Assembly (NCBI GenBank): GCA_949316495.1
Contig: OX439003.1
Span: 39,424,225-39,488,224 of the forward strand
Length of the DNA: 64,000 nt
Direction of reading: 5' to 3'
Origin: Amphiduros pacificus
Taxonomy: Eukaryota; Annelida; Polychaeta; Phyllodocida; Hesionidae
Part shown: one piece after another, positions 11,813 through 24,583 of the stretch
Layout: each line of letters begins with the position of its first letter
Numbering within the stretch: the stretch's first letter is position 1
Translations under genes and position numbers: made by a program
The notes under the pieces: model-generated
Told to the model about the DNA's origin: nothing
The model's input: the letters and a program-made list of their open reading frames with translations, nothing else
The model's database searches: none

Positions 11813-12050
11813 AAGAATCTTATCCTTTTCAGATTGCAAATCAAGATCATTCCAAAAATTTTGTCTCTATAAGATTACAAAACAAGATGATGAAAAAATC
11901 TTATCCTGGTAAGATTACAGATTAAGATCATTCCAAAGAATATTATCCTTTTAAGATTGCGAATCAAGATCATTCCAAAAGAATCTTTTCCCTATAAGAT
12001 CATAAAACAAGATGATTCTTAAGAATCTTGTCCCTATAAAATTACAGATA
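11813..12050. repeat. degenerate tandem repeat, about 42-bp unit
   Basis: Five to six units alternate between AGATT(G/A)CAAATCAAGATCA and AGATTACAAAACAAGATGA. They are separated by AATCTTATCCTTTTA-like text, suggesting an 84-bp two-unit period. Confidence 0.7.
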
Positions 12051-12387
12051 TGGCCCAAAGTTTATCATATCATTCAATAATGTCTAACATACATGTACCC
12101 TTGTCATTTTAAAGACCATATATAAGGCTTATGTATTTGGAACAAAATCATATAAAATAGATCAGAACGATTGACACCAGGTGGCACTCTAAGATGAGCT
12201 TATGAGGTACTGCCAATGTTATGAGCTATGGGGGAGCATTATCAGTCTGTTAGGTGCTGCCCACTCTGAGCTATGAGGAATATTTCCTGTTTGCTACTTT
12301 TCTTTGTAATTGTATTTTCTTTTAAACAATAAAAGGCTAGTCAGGTGGGAGAAGACAGCGCTCATATGATTTTCTGGGCGAACAATC

Positions 12388-12677
12388 ATGGTACAAGGTT
12401 GTAAAAATTATTTTGTTCATGCAGACCTCAGTAAATTAGAGACTGGACAAGTAATCGACGATGGACTACTGTTGGTGATTTTAACAAAAGAGATGATGGA
12501 CATCAATGTACAATTAGCCTCAGAAGGGGCTCAGCCAGTTTTAACTGCCCTCTAGTGGCACTGATCTGAATAGCAGGAGTGGAATTATGGCTTGGCAATT
12601 TCAGAAAACTTCAGTGGCAAAGGGAGCTGAACGACGGGAGTTGGATTCGCACCGGATTTCAGCTTCTGTTTTCGGTA
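12388..12677 (+). other. two short adjacent open frames, doubtful exon candidate
   Basis: ATG at 12388 opens 55 codons (start MVQGCKNYFVHADLSKLETG) to a stop at 12553-12555. An overlapping frame then runs to 12677 and contains MAWQFQKTSVAKGAERREL, with a GTAAGC donor-like site at about 12674. The composition of both stretches looks more coding-like than the surroundings. No family is recognised and no partner exon is seen. It could equally be conserved non-coding DNA or an old repeat. Confidence 0.15.
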
Positions 12678-15600
12678 AGCGCTGATGGGTTCTTTAACTC
12701 TGAGATAAGGTCATATATTCTGGTACACGAGTCTGGTACACGAGCCTTGTAACTAGTTATTTATATTGCTGGCATCTTCACCTAAATATATATGTAAAAA
12801 CTTGAGCCAAGTAGTGATAGTATCACTATTGGAAGACAACTGGACCCATATACCAGCCCATGCCTTGCATTTTGCCAAAATCAGATAACTGAAAATCATT
12901 ATTTCAGACTGAGATTTTTTTTCATTTATAACTTTCAAATAGCATTTTTGACTTTTTTTTAAATATTGTTTATGGGCAAAAACCTCACAGAAAATGCCGA
13001 GGTTCAAGTATATTCTGCTAATGAAGCCAAGTTGTCCGTGCATATATTCATGTCTTTGACGGTTCTGGGAAAGATACATATACTGCATTTGTGAGCTAAT
13101 TGGTTTTAATTATTGGGACAGGTTTCATGATATACATCTCCTGTTTGTAAGTATGAAAACAGTTCCCCCTTATTTGGTCCCAAGTGTGAATTATTGGGAG
13201 TAAGAATGTTACCATGGTTACATACAGCTCACATTATTGTCCCATTCAGCGTGCTGGTACATAAATGAAGACAACAAAATGGACGGAAAGTATTAAACAG
13301 TATTTACACTGGTGGCAATATCCACTGGGAACAATTTAGAATAAATGCTGAGCAATCCACGGTATCAGGTATAATAACAACTTCATGATGAGAACATGCC
13401 TTCTTTTCGGCCTTTGGTCTATGCTTTGATTTTTAAAAAGCTCAAACAATAACACATTTTGAAGAAGATATGTGGCATTCCAATGGTCATACGAATATTA
13501 AAGCCTTTCAATAAATAACAATTGTCCAAATTTCACAACTTGACCCCCCCCCCTCCCACCCAGACTCAAGTTGAATAAGCATTTTCCAATTTCTAAAATC
13601 CCAAAAATGCCTGCAAATTGTTCTATAAATGAAAATATTATAATGTTATAAGTCCACAATAGTCTATGTAGGAATAATGTTGTTCACAATATGACCAACT
13701 GACTCCATCACCCCATCACTACTTTACTACAAAAGTCTGAAACTGAGGCTACATTTGCATTAGTAGAATGAGGCCCTGGACGTTCCAGGTCACTTTGCGA
13801 GAAAAAACTCAATATTTGCCAATTTATGAAATTGCCAATTTATTGAAATATATTTTTTTAAAACATGTGAACATGTTATTGTTTTTTAAATCATTTGATT
13901 TTAAATCACAAAACCATATATTTATTTCAGAAAAACTTGATAATAAGAAACAAACTATTTAGATTGGTTTTCAATTGATGGCCTAATCTTCATTGTGCTT
14001 TGATATGAGATAGAATAAGAAGGCGGACTGGAAGAATATTTCTTTCTGTGTAATCTTATAAATATTGCAATGTACTTCATAAAACATTGCGAAAAACACA
14101 TTTGTTCATTTCACAGGAAAATAATAACGGTCATTTTCTTTTCATTTCATTCCCTTTATGGAATAAACTGGAGAGGATCTTGTCTGTCTGTCATAGTGAT
14201 GTAATTCTAAGCACGTTTTCATATCATATTATGGGAAATTACCAACACGTTCCCGTGGTTAAAGAACGTATCAATCACTGTGCCCACTGTGACTGACTGC
14301 TATTCCCTGATAAATGGCGGCCAGGGGAATTTATTCCGATAAGATAAAAATGTAAGTATGGCATAATCTGATCAGCTCGGATTTGCCAAGAAAAGTAGTG
14401 CCCATTGAAAGCGCATGAATATTTTATTGACGCCATCTTTAATGTCTGGTCCCTTATGACTATTTATATCACGTGATTGCACGTCAAATGGGATAGAAAA
14501 TGTGACAGAGAGACAGAAGAAATGTGCCTCACTGGTCATTTTATGGGATCAGAATGTCCACAAACACTTTTTACACCTTCCTGCGGAGTCCATGCGTGGG
14601 CAGAGGGTCTCTTGGTTGAGAGTTTAAATAATAGAAATATCATGGCTTTGTAATTTTCAAATATTAAATAACATAATATATTCTTCAACAAGAAGCAATG
14701 GTTAGATGAATGCCAGAGAACTAACAATTAATATAAAAGTATGGTACAATGAGAGAGAGACAATAAACTAGTTGTAGTTCTCTGGAGGGAAAGATTGGTA
14801 TTGTATTACAGAGTAGTTGTGATATGCTGTGCCAGTATCTATGATAGTAAACCAATTGACACATAAGCCAGAATATTAAACCAGACTGTAAGAGTAATGG
14901 TACAGACTGGAAGACCAGTCAACATAAATCGACTCCCCGGCCTTACATTCCACTAAACGGAAATGGCGTTTGGGCCACACATAAGAATATGCTTTATTTT
15001 CCCATATTTATGACATGTGTAAAGTATGTTTACAGGAACTATTAAACAAGACAAAATGTCATGATGGGACAGACTGCAATTCATACCGACGTGTGTGTAT
15101 TGCAGTTTATTTTTTATTATGGGCGCGTCTGGTTCATTTTATGTGTGCTTACATAATTGCGAAAATGTCGTCTGCAAAAGCTCTTAGTTCTAAATGGCGT
15201 GCAAAAGGAACATGCTCAAAGAAAATGCTATATTCTATTGCAAATTTGGTGTGATAAAGACTAATAAAATATAAATAAGCAGAAGGTCCTCTATCAAGTG
15301 TAAACCAGAAACTGGAATTAGTGATGTAATTATAGGATATAGTACACCCAGCCTATAAATCAGACAAGTGACATTTTCCATGTACTCTCCATATATGTAC
15401 TAATGAAGGAGTTTATTGATTGCCACATGCCCAAGTAAATAATTACACAATATATGTAAACATACACTGAAATCATATAAATCTCACGATTACTATTTTC
15501 CCATGCGAGGAAAAGAAAAAATATCTCCTTTTTTGGTGTTTATACCTGATATACCCCCCTTTTTTCTTTTTTGCAATCCTGCAGGCTGGTAGACTGAATC

Positions 15601-16095
15601 GGCTTTTTTTCCAAACCCAACCCCACGAGCTCCCCCACCCCCAAGAAAGATTAATGGTCCATCCCTAAGGGCGTTAGTGCTGCTATATATTAGGTTGGAT
15701 AAGTGTCTAAACTGGACAAAAAAACTTGTCTCTAATACTGGCGGTATGTTGCAGAGCAAAGTGATCTGCTGAGAGAGACTTCTCCATAGAGGTCGCCTCT
15801 TCCCCGCTCTAGATGTTTTGTACTGGGCTCGTGTTAAGCCTGAATGGTCACATGGATGGGACAACTGCCCTCAATCCCGGTCTGGAATTTCATCTCTCCG
15901 GATGATATGTTAGCCGGTGCAGTAATAATCCTTCATGTTTAAAGAGGCCAGACGTTGGTCAGCGCCGAGTGCTGCAAATTTGATAGAGTCTCCGGTAAAT
16001 TCAATTTGCTGGTTGTGTTTTCTGGGGAATCTGGAGAGGACGGGTCAAGTCAGCGCCCAAACTAAAGCCTTACTTAGCGTCACACTCTGAGATGG
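12678..16095. other. gene-free stretch with GC-richer islands
   Basis: No convincing gene is seen. A poly-C tract lies at about 13544-13552. The block at about 14290-14560 carries GATAAG, TCACGTGA and CGCCATCTTT, and the block at about 15850-16095 is CpG-bearing. Both differ from the AT-rich background and may be regulatory, by inference. A minus-strand frame of 123 codons at 15493-15864 is low-complexity and is not called. Confidence 0.4.
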
Positions 16096-16566
16096 AGGCC
16101 TCGCACCACTATTACAATGTCCCATTGAAACCCATAGTAAATGCCTCACCTTCAAAAATTCATAAAAAATATTCGTATCGACCTAGGGTATTTTGAAAAA
16201 TACTTATCAGATGGCAAAAATATTCATCTTTCTAAAAGCAGAGTATGAAGTGAGGTTGACCATTGAATTTTTTTGCTAGGATCTGTTAAAGCGCCACCTA
16301 CCTTGAAAACAAAGAACACAACATGGAAATATAGGAATGAGCCCCTGACAGCAAAGATCAATACATAGTCCCTTCAATTATTCTCATTATTTTTCTAATA
16401 ACTTCGACAAAACAAGCCATTATTGTACTATTAAATAGCACTTTTCATTTTATGTCTAATGTGATCTGCATCTCGTTATTATCATGTATAATAAGGGGGA
16501 GTAGGAAATTATCAAGCACTACTTTCGTATGCCCTGGTCCCACATATCAAATAGTAGACTCAGGTC
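16096..16566. repeat. direct repeat unit, left copy (471 bp)
   Basis: It starts AGGCCTCGCACCACTATT and ends ATAGTAGACTCAGGTC. It matches 17461-17931 throughout at a constant offset of 1,365 bp. It contains AAAGCGCCACCTACC. Confidence 0.9.
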
Positions 16567-17460
16567 TAATAGAGATCAAATATAGCCCTAAATGCAACTT
16601 TATGCCAATTATAGTCATCTATGATATTACCCTAATTAAGTGCAGGTGTTAAAACAAGCATGCATGCTTACCTATATACCATAGTGCCACCTATTGGCTC
16701 CCCTGGTCTTACCAGATTAGAGTACCATTCAGGGCATTTTGGTGCCACACAATAAGGGATGATTAAAACTAGTATTTCATTTTATATTGACTTCAAACTT
16801 TCAGAATCAAATTGTAAAGTAGGGATGCACATGTATAAATGTTAGATAACTACGCAAAATAATTTTTTAACGCCAAAAAAAATCAAAAACCTTTTAAGAA
16901 ATCATGAAAAAATGCTATTTTGTGCTGTAAAATGTTGTTTTGAGTCGATATTATAGGATAAAGAGTACCAAATGATACTTTATTATGCAAATTATTTAAA
17001 TTTGAATGTTACCTTCTGATTTCATGCATAATTTATGAAATATTAAAAATAGAGATCCCTCTAAGAGCAATATATTAGGATGTTACACAGAAAACAGAGA
17101 GTCTGAGAGCATGCATTTTGCCTAATTGATGAGCATGAAGTTCACAATGGACATTTTATACAGTTTTTTCTTATACATCTTCACATTGTAAACTCTCTCT
17201 GCTGTGTATATTTATTATATAAAATACACCTATTGACTTGTGCAGCATGTGGTCCAGGTGCCAATAGAGCATGCACTTCAATATAGAGGTTTATAGGGGT
17301 TGTTGGCATTGTCATACATTATATCAGGCAAAAAGGGACCTGTTATGGATTAAACTACACTGGATCTATTTCCTATTTATATAAATTTACTAAATTAATT
17401 GATAAATCACTGCTCAAAAGAGTCACAGTTGAAAGTGAAACTCCATGCTGTTTGCCTATT

Positions 17461-17931
17461 AGGCCTCGCACCACTATTACAATGTCCCATTGAAACCCAT
17501 AGTAAATGCCTCACCTTCAAAAATTCATAAAAAATATTCGTATCGACCTAGGGTATTTTGAAAAATACTTATCAGATGGCAAAAATATTCATCTTTCTAA
17601 AAGCAGAGTATGAAGTGAGGTTGACCATTGAATTTTTTTGCTAGGATCTGTTAAAGCGCCACCTACCTTGAAAACAAAGAACACAACATGGAAATATAGG
17701 AATGAGCCCCTGACAGCAAAGATCAATACATAGTCCCTTCAATTATTCTCATTATTTTTCTAATAACTTCGACAAAACAAGCCATTATTGTACTATTAAA
17801 TAGCACTTTTCATTTTATGTCTAATGTGATCTGCATCTCGTTATTATCATGTATAATAAGGGGGAGTAGGAAATTATCAAGCACTACTTTCGTATGCCCT
17901 GGTCCCACATATCAAATAGTAGACTCAGGTC
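17461..17931. repeat. direct repeat unit, right copy (471 bp)
   Basis: This is the same sequence as 16096-16566 by eye. It ends abruptly at GGTC before unrelated GC-richer text. Confidence 0.9.
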
Positions 17932-20173
17932 GGACTATAGAAAACTCCCGATTGCTGCCCACCCTGACAAAGCAGGAGACGCTGTTCAGACGCTGATCAC
18001 ATTCTATTGGTGAATTACCTTGGCGTTACCCGTGTCGTCAGGTCGTTAAAAGCAGGGGCGGATGGGAAAAATAAGAACCTGGTTCCTGGGAAACGCCAAT
18101 GCTGTCGTCTGCATTTTGATGCAGGTGTCGTCTGCTAATAGGTAGCAACCTTAATTTGGTACAGGGCGTAGACAGGATGGACCCCTTCATCAAGTGGAGC
18201 CGAAATCCCACCACCTGCTGTCACAGAAATACCTCCCAGCTGTAATGTACATCCACTCTTGTGGAAAATTAGAGTTGGGATTTCAAAAATGCAAATTCAC
18301 CCCTGGTCAAAGTCATATTTGAAGATACTTATAAAACCAAAATATATTTACTTATCACTGGATATTCATTGAATTATATTTCTTTTTGGTATTATAATTT
18401 CCCATGAAACCCCAGACCACTTCCTTCTTTGAGATTTCTGTTTTAACAAAGGAATCTACCAGCATCGGCTATGTATTCATTTATGCTATTTAAATTGAAA
18501 AAAGTTGAAGTTTCTATCCCTTGAAACGTCCACTTGGTTCAAAACGACTCTCTCTCTCTCTCTCTTAGTCCCAAAGAAATAAAACGTCATTGATGAAATG
18601 AAAAATGCTCATAATCTTGGGATATAATTATCTATTTGAGTCCACAAAATTTGGGACTAAATCGGTCCTAATCCAACCTTCACAGGGGTACAGATACATC
18701 CTATTTGATTGAGCTGCATGGCTAGCTTTTTATTGATTGGTTCAATTGCAAGTTCAATAGAGGTCAACATGTGCTTTTGCTCGACATGATTGCAACTGGT
18801 CACTTGGTCAGGAATAGAAAGTAACTCGGGACTGGTTCACCCATGCTGACTTCTTGCTGCTTTCCAAGCAATTTCTTGACTGAGCTTCAGTCCCTCCCCC
18901 AAGGATGTGTGGACCCTCACCGCATAAAAAGGTTCTTGAGGGATGGTGACAGTCATAACAGTTTCAAAGCATCTGTAAAATCAAAACTTGTTTTATTATT
19001 CTTGTTTAGAGAAAATGTCATCTTGTTAACACAAATAACTTTTGAATACGAACAAGCCTAACAGAAGCTGCACCCCTTGTGAAGCTTAAAAATATTGGAA
19101 AGCTCACAGATGGACCTAAACACCTCTTACTGGAGAGTATAAGTAATACGCGGAGCGATTCTTGCCAGGCCCAGGTGCTGAGAAGATGTAACGCATTGAA
19201 GAAATGGCTGTCTGTATATATGTATGTATATATAGGATTAGTTAGATTATGATGTAATTTGGTAATTACAGTTAAATATGACAAAGTGCAATAATTTCTC
19301 ATCAGTGTATTTATATGTTATGTTGGTACAAGCATAGAATACTACTGTCTCCCGTATCTCTTTCTTTGTTCTAATTTCAACATTTGCCCACTTATCAACG
19401 CAAAATAGAATATGAATCCCTCAGTTCTCCCCCATGAGTCACCCGAGTGCACTAACCACCCTTCACTCTTGTGACAAATACGGCTTTAGTACCATGATAC
19501 AGCCTGATCTGGGGCAATTTTAAGAGTGATGTTGGTTTGTGCCTAAATGGTGGCCGTTCCTCCATAAAACAGATTATGGGTTTCTCACATCCATTATATA
19601 GGTCAGAGCTTTATATGTGAGCATTAGGAAGGATAAAGCCAGCAATTTATCAGTCAGCTGGTCTCCTCTGTTCACGGGTAACCCCAAACTTAATGCTTGA
19701 GCACATAAGATTGTCCCTCATCTGGGGCTAGAAGGGCCTTACCAAATGATCATTTTCTTCATGAATAGAGAGGACGTTTAATACACATATTGTAATAAAA
19801 GGTAACCAATATCAGGTTGCTCTGCAAAACCATTAACATCGTTTGATATACCATTCGGCTTTTTTTTATTTCTTTGATGTCGATTATGTTTTATGAATGT
19901 AAGCCTTGAAACAAACTTCCAAGGCCAATTGCGATCGGATTTGAACATCACAGGGAAAGCATTACTCTTTATCATAATTAAGATGTTAAAATGCGGTATA
20001 ATCCTTATATGGAACTGGACAAGAAGCATACTGACGCGAGGCTCAAGATAGATTGCTCATTTTGGATCAAAATCAAGATAGAATCCGCTTGACTACTAAG
20101 GTACAAGCATAGAATACTACTGTCTCCCGTAATCACAGACATGAAACATATGTGGACACTCAGTGGATGTTGC
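17932..20173. other. gene-free stretch, GC-richer start, one exact 32-bp repeat pair
   Basis: The block at 17932-18260 is CpG-bearing (CGTGTCGTCAGGTCGTT and TGTCGTCTGC repeated) and not repetitive. It may be regulatory. A (CT)n run lies at about 18549-18565. The left copy of a 32-bp direct repeat is at 19325-19356 and the right copy is at 20100-20131. No gene is seen. Confidence 0.45.
19325..20131. repeat. exact 32-bp direct repeats, 775 bp apart
   Basis: The same 32 bp (starting GGTACAAGCATAGAATACTA and ending CTCCCGTA) occur at 19325-19356 and 20100-20131. The right copy ends just before the 16-bp minisatellite. They are too long for an ordinary target-site duplication. Confidence 0.85.
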
Positions 20174-20475
20174 CGACTGCCAGAATGATGCACTGCCAGA
20201 ATGATGCACTGCCAGAATGATGCGATGCCAGAATGATGCACTGCCAGAATGGTGCGATGCCAGAATGATGCACTGCCAGAATGGTGCGATGCCAGAATGA
20301 TGCACTGCCAGAATGGTGCGATGCCAGAATGGTGCGATGCCAGAATGATGCACTGCCAGAATGATGCGATGCCAGAATGATGCAATGCCAGAATGATGTG
20401 ATGCCAGAATAATGCACTGCCAGAATAATGCACTGCCAGAATGATGTAATGCCAGAATGATACGAATTCCAGAAT
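20174..20475. repeat. 16-bp minisatellite, about 18 units
   Basis: The unit is GCCAGAATGATGCACT, with a variant GCCAGAATG(G/A)TGCGAT. The variants partly alternate. Since 16 bp is not a multiple of three, all three frames are used in turn. The lack of stops on the minus strand creates long spurious frames. Confidence 0.95.
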
Positions 20476-21510
20476 TTGTTGAAAACATACGATCACCAGC
20501 AAGGGAAATCTCTGACAGGGTGATGCTCGTGACTATTTAAACAAATATTTTTTTTTTCTCATCATATCTGAACAAATTAATGAAAAAGAAAGAATTCTCT
20601 CTTAAATGAGACATTGATATCCTTGTGGGCAAGCTTTTCTCTGTTATCTTGTCATATAAATATCAATAGTTAAACATTTCACGATTTAATTGATAATCTT
20701 CATTAACATTCAAATACGATGAGTACACTAAACTTTGAAACGACCAAGGCAGTGTAGCTATTTGCTAAGATATATTTGATAATAAAGAATAAATATCTTG
20801 ACACAAGACTTCTAAATTCCTTCATTGTATATTTCATATGTGATTATTGGAGTATCTTGTCCCCATTTCAGAGCTGTGTCCCCGGATGTCTAGCTTCCCC
20901 CTCGCAGTGGCCCTGATAATGACAGAGGCTGGTAAGGTTCATCCCCAGCATAAAGCACGGACCGCGCCCATCCATCACTGTCCTTTAGCGTTTGTTCTCA
21001 GACATCAGGGGGTCTTATTATTTTGTGCTCAATAAATATTTGCATCACAAAAGCAAATGTGAAGTCTGTATTTGTGTGTGGCTTGCCATCATACAGATGC
21101 GACCTCTGGCGGACCTTTCAGCTCTCTTGTCGTGGCGACTTTATGAACCTCTCTCGGTTGGCAACAAAATCTAATGCACACATTATATAAAGTCACTTGG
21201 GTTACATTTTACGGTCCACCTTGAAATTCATTTGCATATTTAGCATGTGCTGTATAATATCTTGAGATGCCTTTTGATATATTTGCGCGTCCTGAAATTA
21301 CTCTCTTAAACGGTTTTTCTCTAATTGTACGCAACTCCCTTTAATCATGCCCGCATCATCCGCAAAGATGCATTGATCTCCGAGATTAAACAACAAACAG
21401 GAAATATGTCAATATCGTTCTGATTACAATTAAAGAAGGAATAAGTGTTAATATTGGAGAGTAACACAAGGCATTCAGATAGGACGTGATATCAAAAATA
21501 AGGATTGTGA
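20476..21510. other. gene-poor stretch with a candidate exon and a POU octamer
   Basis: It contains the candidate exon at 20872-20931. The stretch at 21190-21400 carries ATTTGCAT at 21230-21237 and several CpGs. Otherwise it is AT-rich and featureless. Confidence 0.4.
20872..20931 (+). CDS. doubtful 60-bp exon candidate
   Basis: A CCCCATTTCAG acceptor ends at 20871 and a GGTAAG-type donor starts at 20932. The 60 bp between are open in a phase 1-1 reading, giving LCPRMSSFPLAVALIMTEA. The codon pattern and splice sites are good, but there is no flanking exon in phase and no recognised domain, so chance is quite possible. Confidence 0.2.
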
Positions 21511-22026
21511 AGACGCCCTTGGCCAAGGATATGGAGTGATGATAGGCCCCCAGCCAAGGATATGGAATGATGATAGGCCTTCAGCCAAGGAAATGGATAA
21601 TGATAGGCCCTCAGCCAAGGATATGGAATGATGATAGGCCCTCAGCCAAGGATATGGAGTGATGATAGGCCCTCAGCCAAGGATATGGAGTGATGATAGG
21701 CCCTCAGCCAAGGATGAAACGTGGTATGAGGCCCTTGGTCAAATATGAAAAGTGAAATGAGGTCCTCAGCCAAGGATATAAAGTGAATTGAGGCCCTCAG
21801 CCAAGGATGAAAAGTGAAATGAGATCTTCAGCCAAATATGAAAAGTGAAATGAGGTCCCCAGGCAAGGATGAAAAGTGAATTGAGGTCCCCAACCAAGGA
21901 TGAAAAGTGAATTGAGGTCCCCACCCAAGGATGAAAAGTGAATTGAGGTCCCCAACCAAGGATATAAAGTAAAATGAGGCCCTCAGCCAAGGATAAAAAG
22001 TGAAATCAGGCGATCAATCAAAGGAT
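21511..22026. repeat. 31-bp minisatellite with two unit types, about 16 units
   Basis: The left half uses AGGCCCTCAGCCAAGGATAT followed by GGAGTGATGAT. The right half uses GAGGTCCCCAACCAAGGAT followed by GAAAAGTGAATT. The period is 31 bp in both halves, so one array has split into two sub-families. Confidence 0.92.
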
Positions 22027-24583
22027 TACGATTAGCCTGAGTGGTAAGGCTATGAGTACAGCAAATGACATTATCTCATCATCTCAGAGTACATTAATAA
22101 GGACAGATATAATATTCCTCAATCCTGTTTCTTGTAAAGATTACATACCCACTTGTTTGTTTGCACAACATATCTGCGGACTGTTTGAGCTTAATGTGGA
22201 TATGTTGGTAGTGTTGTGTCATGCATCGTGTGGACGGTACAGCGCGCTGCTGCATTCACTATTGACAGAGCTGACACTTTATGGAAAACACTAAGAAAAA
22301 CACCAACAAAGAGTTATGAGACTTGTGCAGCTATTGAACAGTTTATATTGCAACTGCGGGTCGTATATCCTACCATACGGCCTATTATAGGGCCATGCGT
22401 AACCCCTACCCTGTCATGGACAAAGGAAATACATTTAATTATTTTTAGTATTTACTTGAGAATACTTTCATGGAATAGTTCATATTACTGAATTAACTAC
22501 CGAACAAGAAATGGAGACTGTGCATGCAGAATCTGAGAAACAAAGATTGAGATGAAATATCTTCATTTCATCTGGCAATAAAAAAGTGTATGTTATTACG
22601 GAGGTACACGTGTTAGGGGGCAAATTTGGCTTTATGGTTCTTAAAATATTGGTACAGAAATTGGGTCCCATAAATTAGGGGGTCTGTTATTTGGCGATAT
22701 TAGGGGATAACACGCCTAGGAATGGACAGTTATGGCCGACCTGAATGAGACCTATGCTTGGACTAAATGAACTCACCAATTACCTTGTGGGAATAAGTGT
22801 TTCTTTTGCCGGTAGGGTGCCTAGTTTAATGTTTCTACGGTCCCCATTGTTGGAACGACAATGTCACCGTTTATCTTGCAGGTCACTTTAGTATTAAGCG
22901 TATTGATTTGTGCTTTACAAGTCATATGCATATTGAACACATTTATCTTCTGATGGTATTCCAACCATGGTGAAACTTGCACTTGATTGGACACGATGTT
23001 GCCATATTTCAGCGATAAACTATTCTGTAAAGAAATTTTGTGAGCTGGTATTATAGGAAAACACATTACAAGTTGATGCCTTCAATACTAGTGATAAAGC
23101 AAGTATATCAATGTTTGAATATAAGTAAAACTTTTAGTATGATTTGTTCTTATCACACAATAAATGTCAAAGTGGTGCCTTATATCTTACATGATGGTAC
23201 CAAAACATGCAATAGTATGCTTCTGAAAGGGAAACGAGCTCACATTAAATGTTGTCTCAGTAAAAAAATCATAGTTCTAGATATGTATGTTAAAGAACAA
23301 ACACGGGTAGCAGATAGACGTGCTGTAGAATGGTGAAGGACGGGAAAATGATAACATTAAGGTTTAAATAATGTAGCGCATAAATGAGTTATAAACAAGA
23401 TATGTTCACATGTAAACACTGGTACGAGACGTCCGGGGATTGGATTGCCAGAAAATACATGTATATAATAGAGAGAACATTACAAAAACTATATCAAAGT
23501 CATTGACGTTATTTGTTAAACTAAAATATGGTGCTGAAAAAATATAGAATGAATTCCTCTGATTGCGTACTCTATGAATTAAGTCCCAATAAGGACTTGT
23601 CAACTGCCAAATACGCTGGACAACATAGATACACGTAGAAAGTGACTGTACATCACTTCCATTGTGTGGTGTTTACATTGCAATGTCATTATTTGGTGTT
23701 ATCATGGTTAATATAATTATGTGAAAGGCAGAACAATGCCAGTACCCCAATTCCACAGTTTGATTCCATCGTTTTCCAAGAATAATCCCGCGACCTTTCT
23801 CGACCTCGCCGTAATCTCGTATCATGTCACGTGACCCTTATTACCATCAGTATGGTTGCAACTAGCGTGGGTATCTGCTTATTATCATGATGAGTTCAAT
23901 AAAACGGCGTGTCATCATAATTTGGGAAGCGAAATGAAGTATTAGTTCTGATCGGATCATCAGAGGGAGAGTGGGTCAAAGGGCCACTGGTTTATTAAGT
24001 TGAGCATTTATCATCAATACACAACAATGAGATTGTGAAAGACCAGACATCGAAAGGGTGCACCAAATATCAAAGTAATGAATATCTTCAAGTATGTCTT
24101 TCACAAACAAATGATAAAATCCATATTATCAAAATATATTAGCCCATTATGGATTTCACTCAAGTACATTGCAGATTTTTGTCGTGAATTCGTTTACAAT
24201 ACAATTCAAAAAAATGTGTTTTTTTGTCATATAAATGCACCTAATCGGTTCATTGACGGTTGTAATGTAATCTGAATGATAATATGATATTGAAAATATT
24301 GGACTAATTGTGTCCCTAGAATTTTTTTAAATGCAATTTTCAAATTGGAAAAGCACTCAGGTGGAATAATTTTAATTTGGCGCCTTTACTCCATAACTAG
24401 CAATGTGTGCAACAGCAGTGCAAAATAAGGAAGTAGCTTTTCTGGCTTAGGTCACAATGTCAAGAGCTTGTACCGCTGTGTGAGTTTATATCATTGGAGC
24501 GATGCTAACAAACTGTGATTTTAGTCTTCATTACGCAATGAGCTTGTTGCCTTGAAACAGACCCAATAATCAAGAAAGGGCGC
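22027..24583. other. gene-free stretch
   Basis: No gene is seen. The block at about 23760-23960 is richer in CpG and holds ATGTCACGTGACC and AATAAAACGGCG. It is a regulatory candidate by inference only. Confidence 0.4.

Larger units (their letters stand above)
16096..17931. mobile_element. element bounded by 471-bp direct repeats (LTR-like or recent duplication)
   Basis: Two 471-bp copies (16096-16566 and 17461-17931) lie in the same direction around an 894-bp core. By eye the copies are identical. A diverged single copy with the same edges lies at 58882-59360. That set (pair plus solo unit) is what small non-autonomous LTR elements or Penelope-type elements leave. Against it, I see no TG...CA ends, target duplication, primer-binding site or coding capacity. 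A recent segmental duplication is the main alternative. If it is an LTR-type insertion, the matching ends mean it is young. Confidence 0.5.

Noticed and set aside
15493-15864. Minus-strand frame of 123 codons with a GGGGARG stretch
   Set aside because: The glycine run comes from a C-rich tract, and nothing else supports coding.
16567-17460. Coding capacity in the core between the 471-bp repeats
   Set aside because: No frame of note and no polymerase or capsid-like motif is seen, so it was not called an autonomous element.
20005-20502. Minus-strand frames of 85-165 codons with a repeating HHSG..FW pattern
   Set aside because: They are translations of the 16-bp minisatellite in all three frames.
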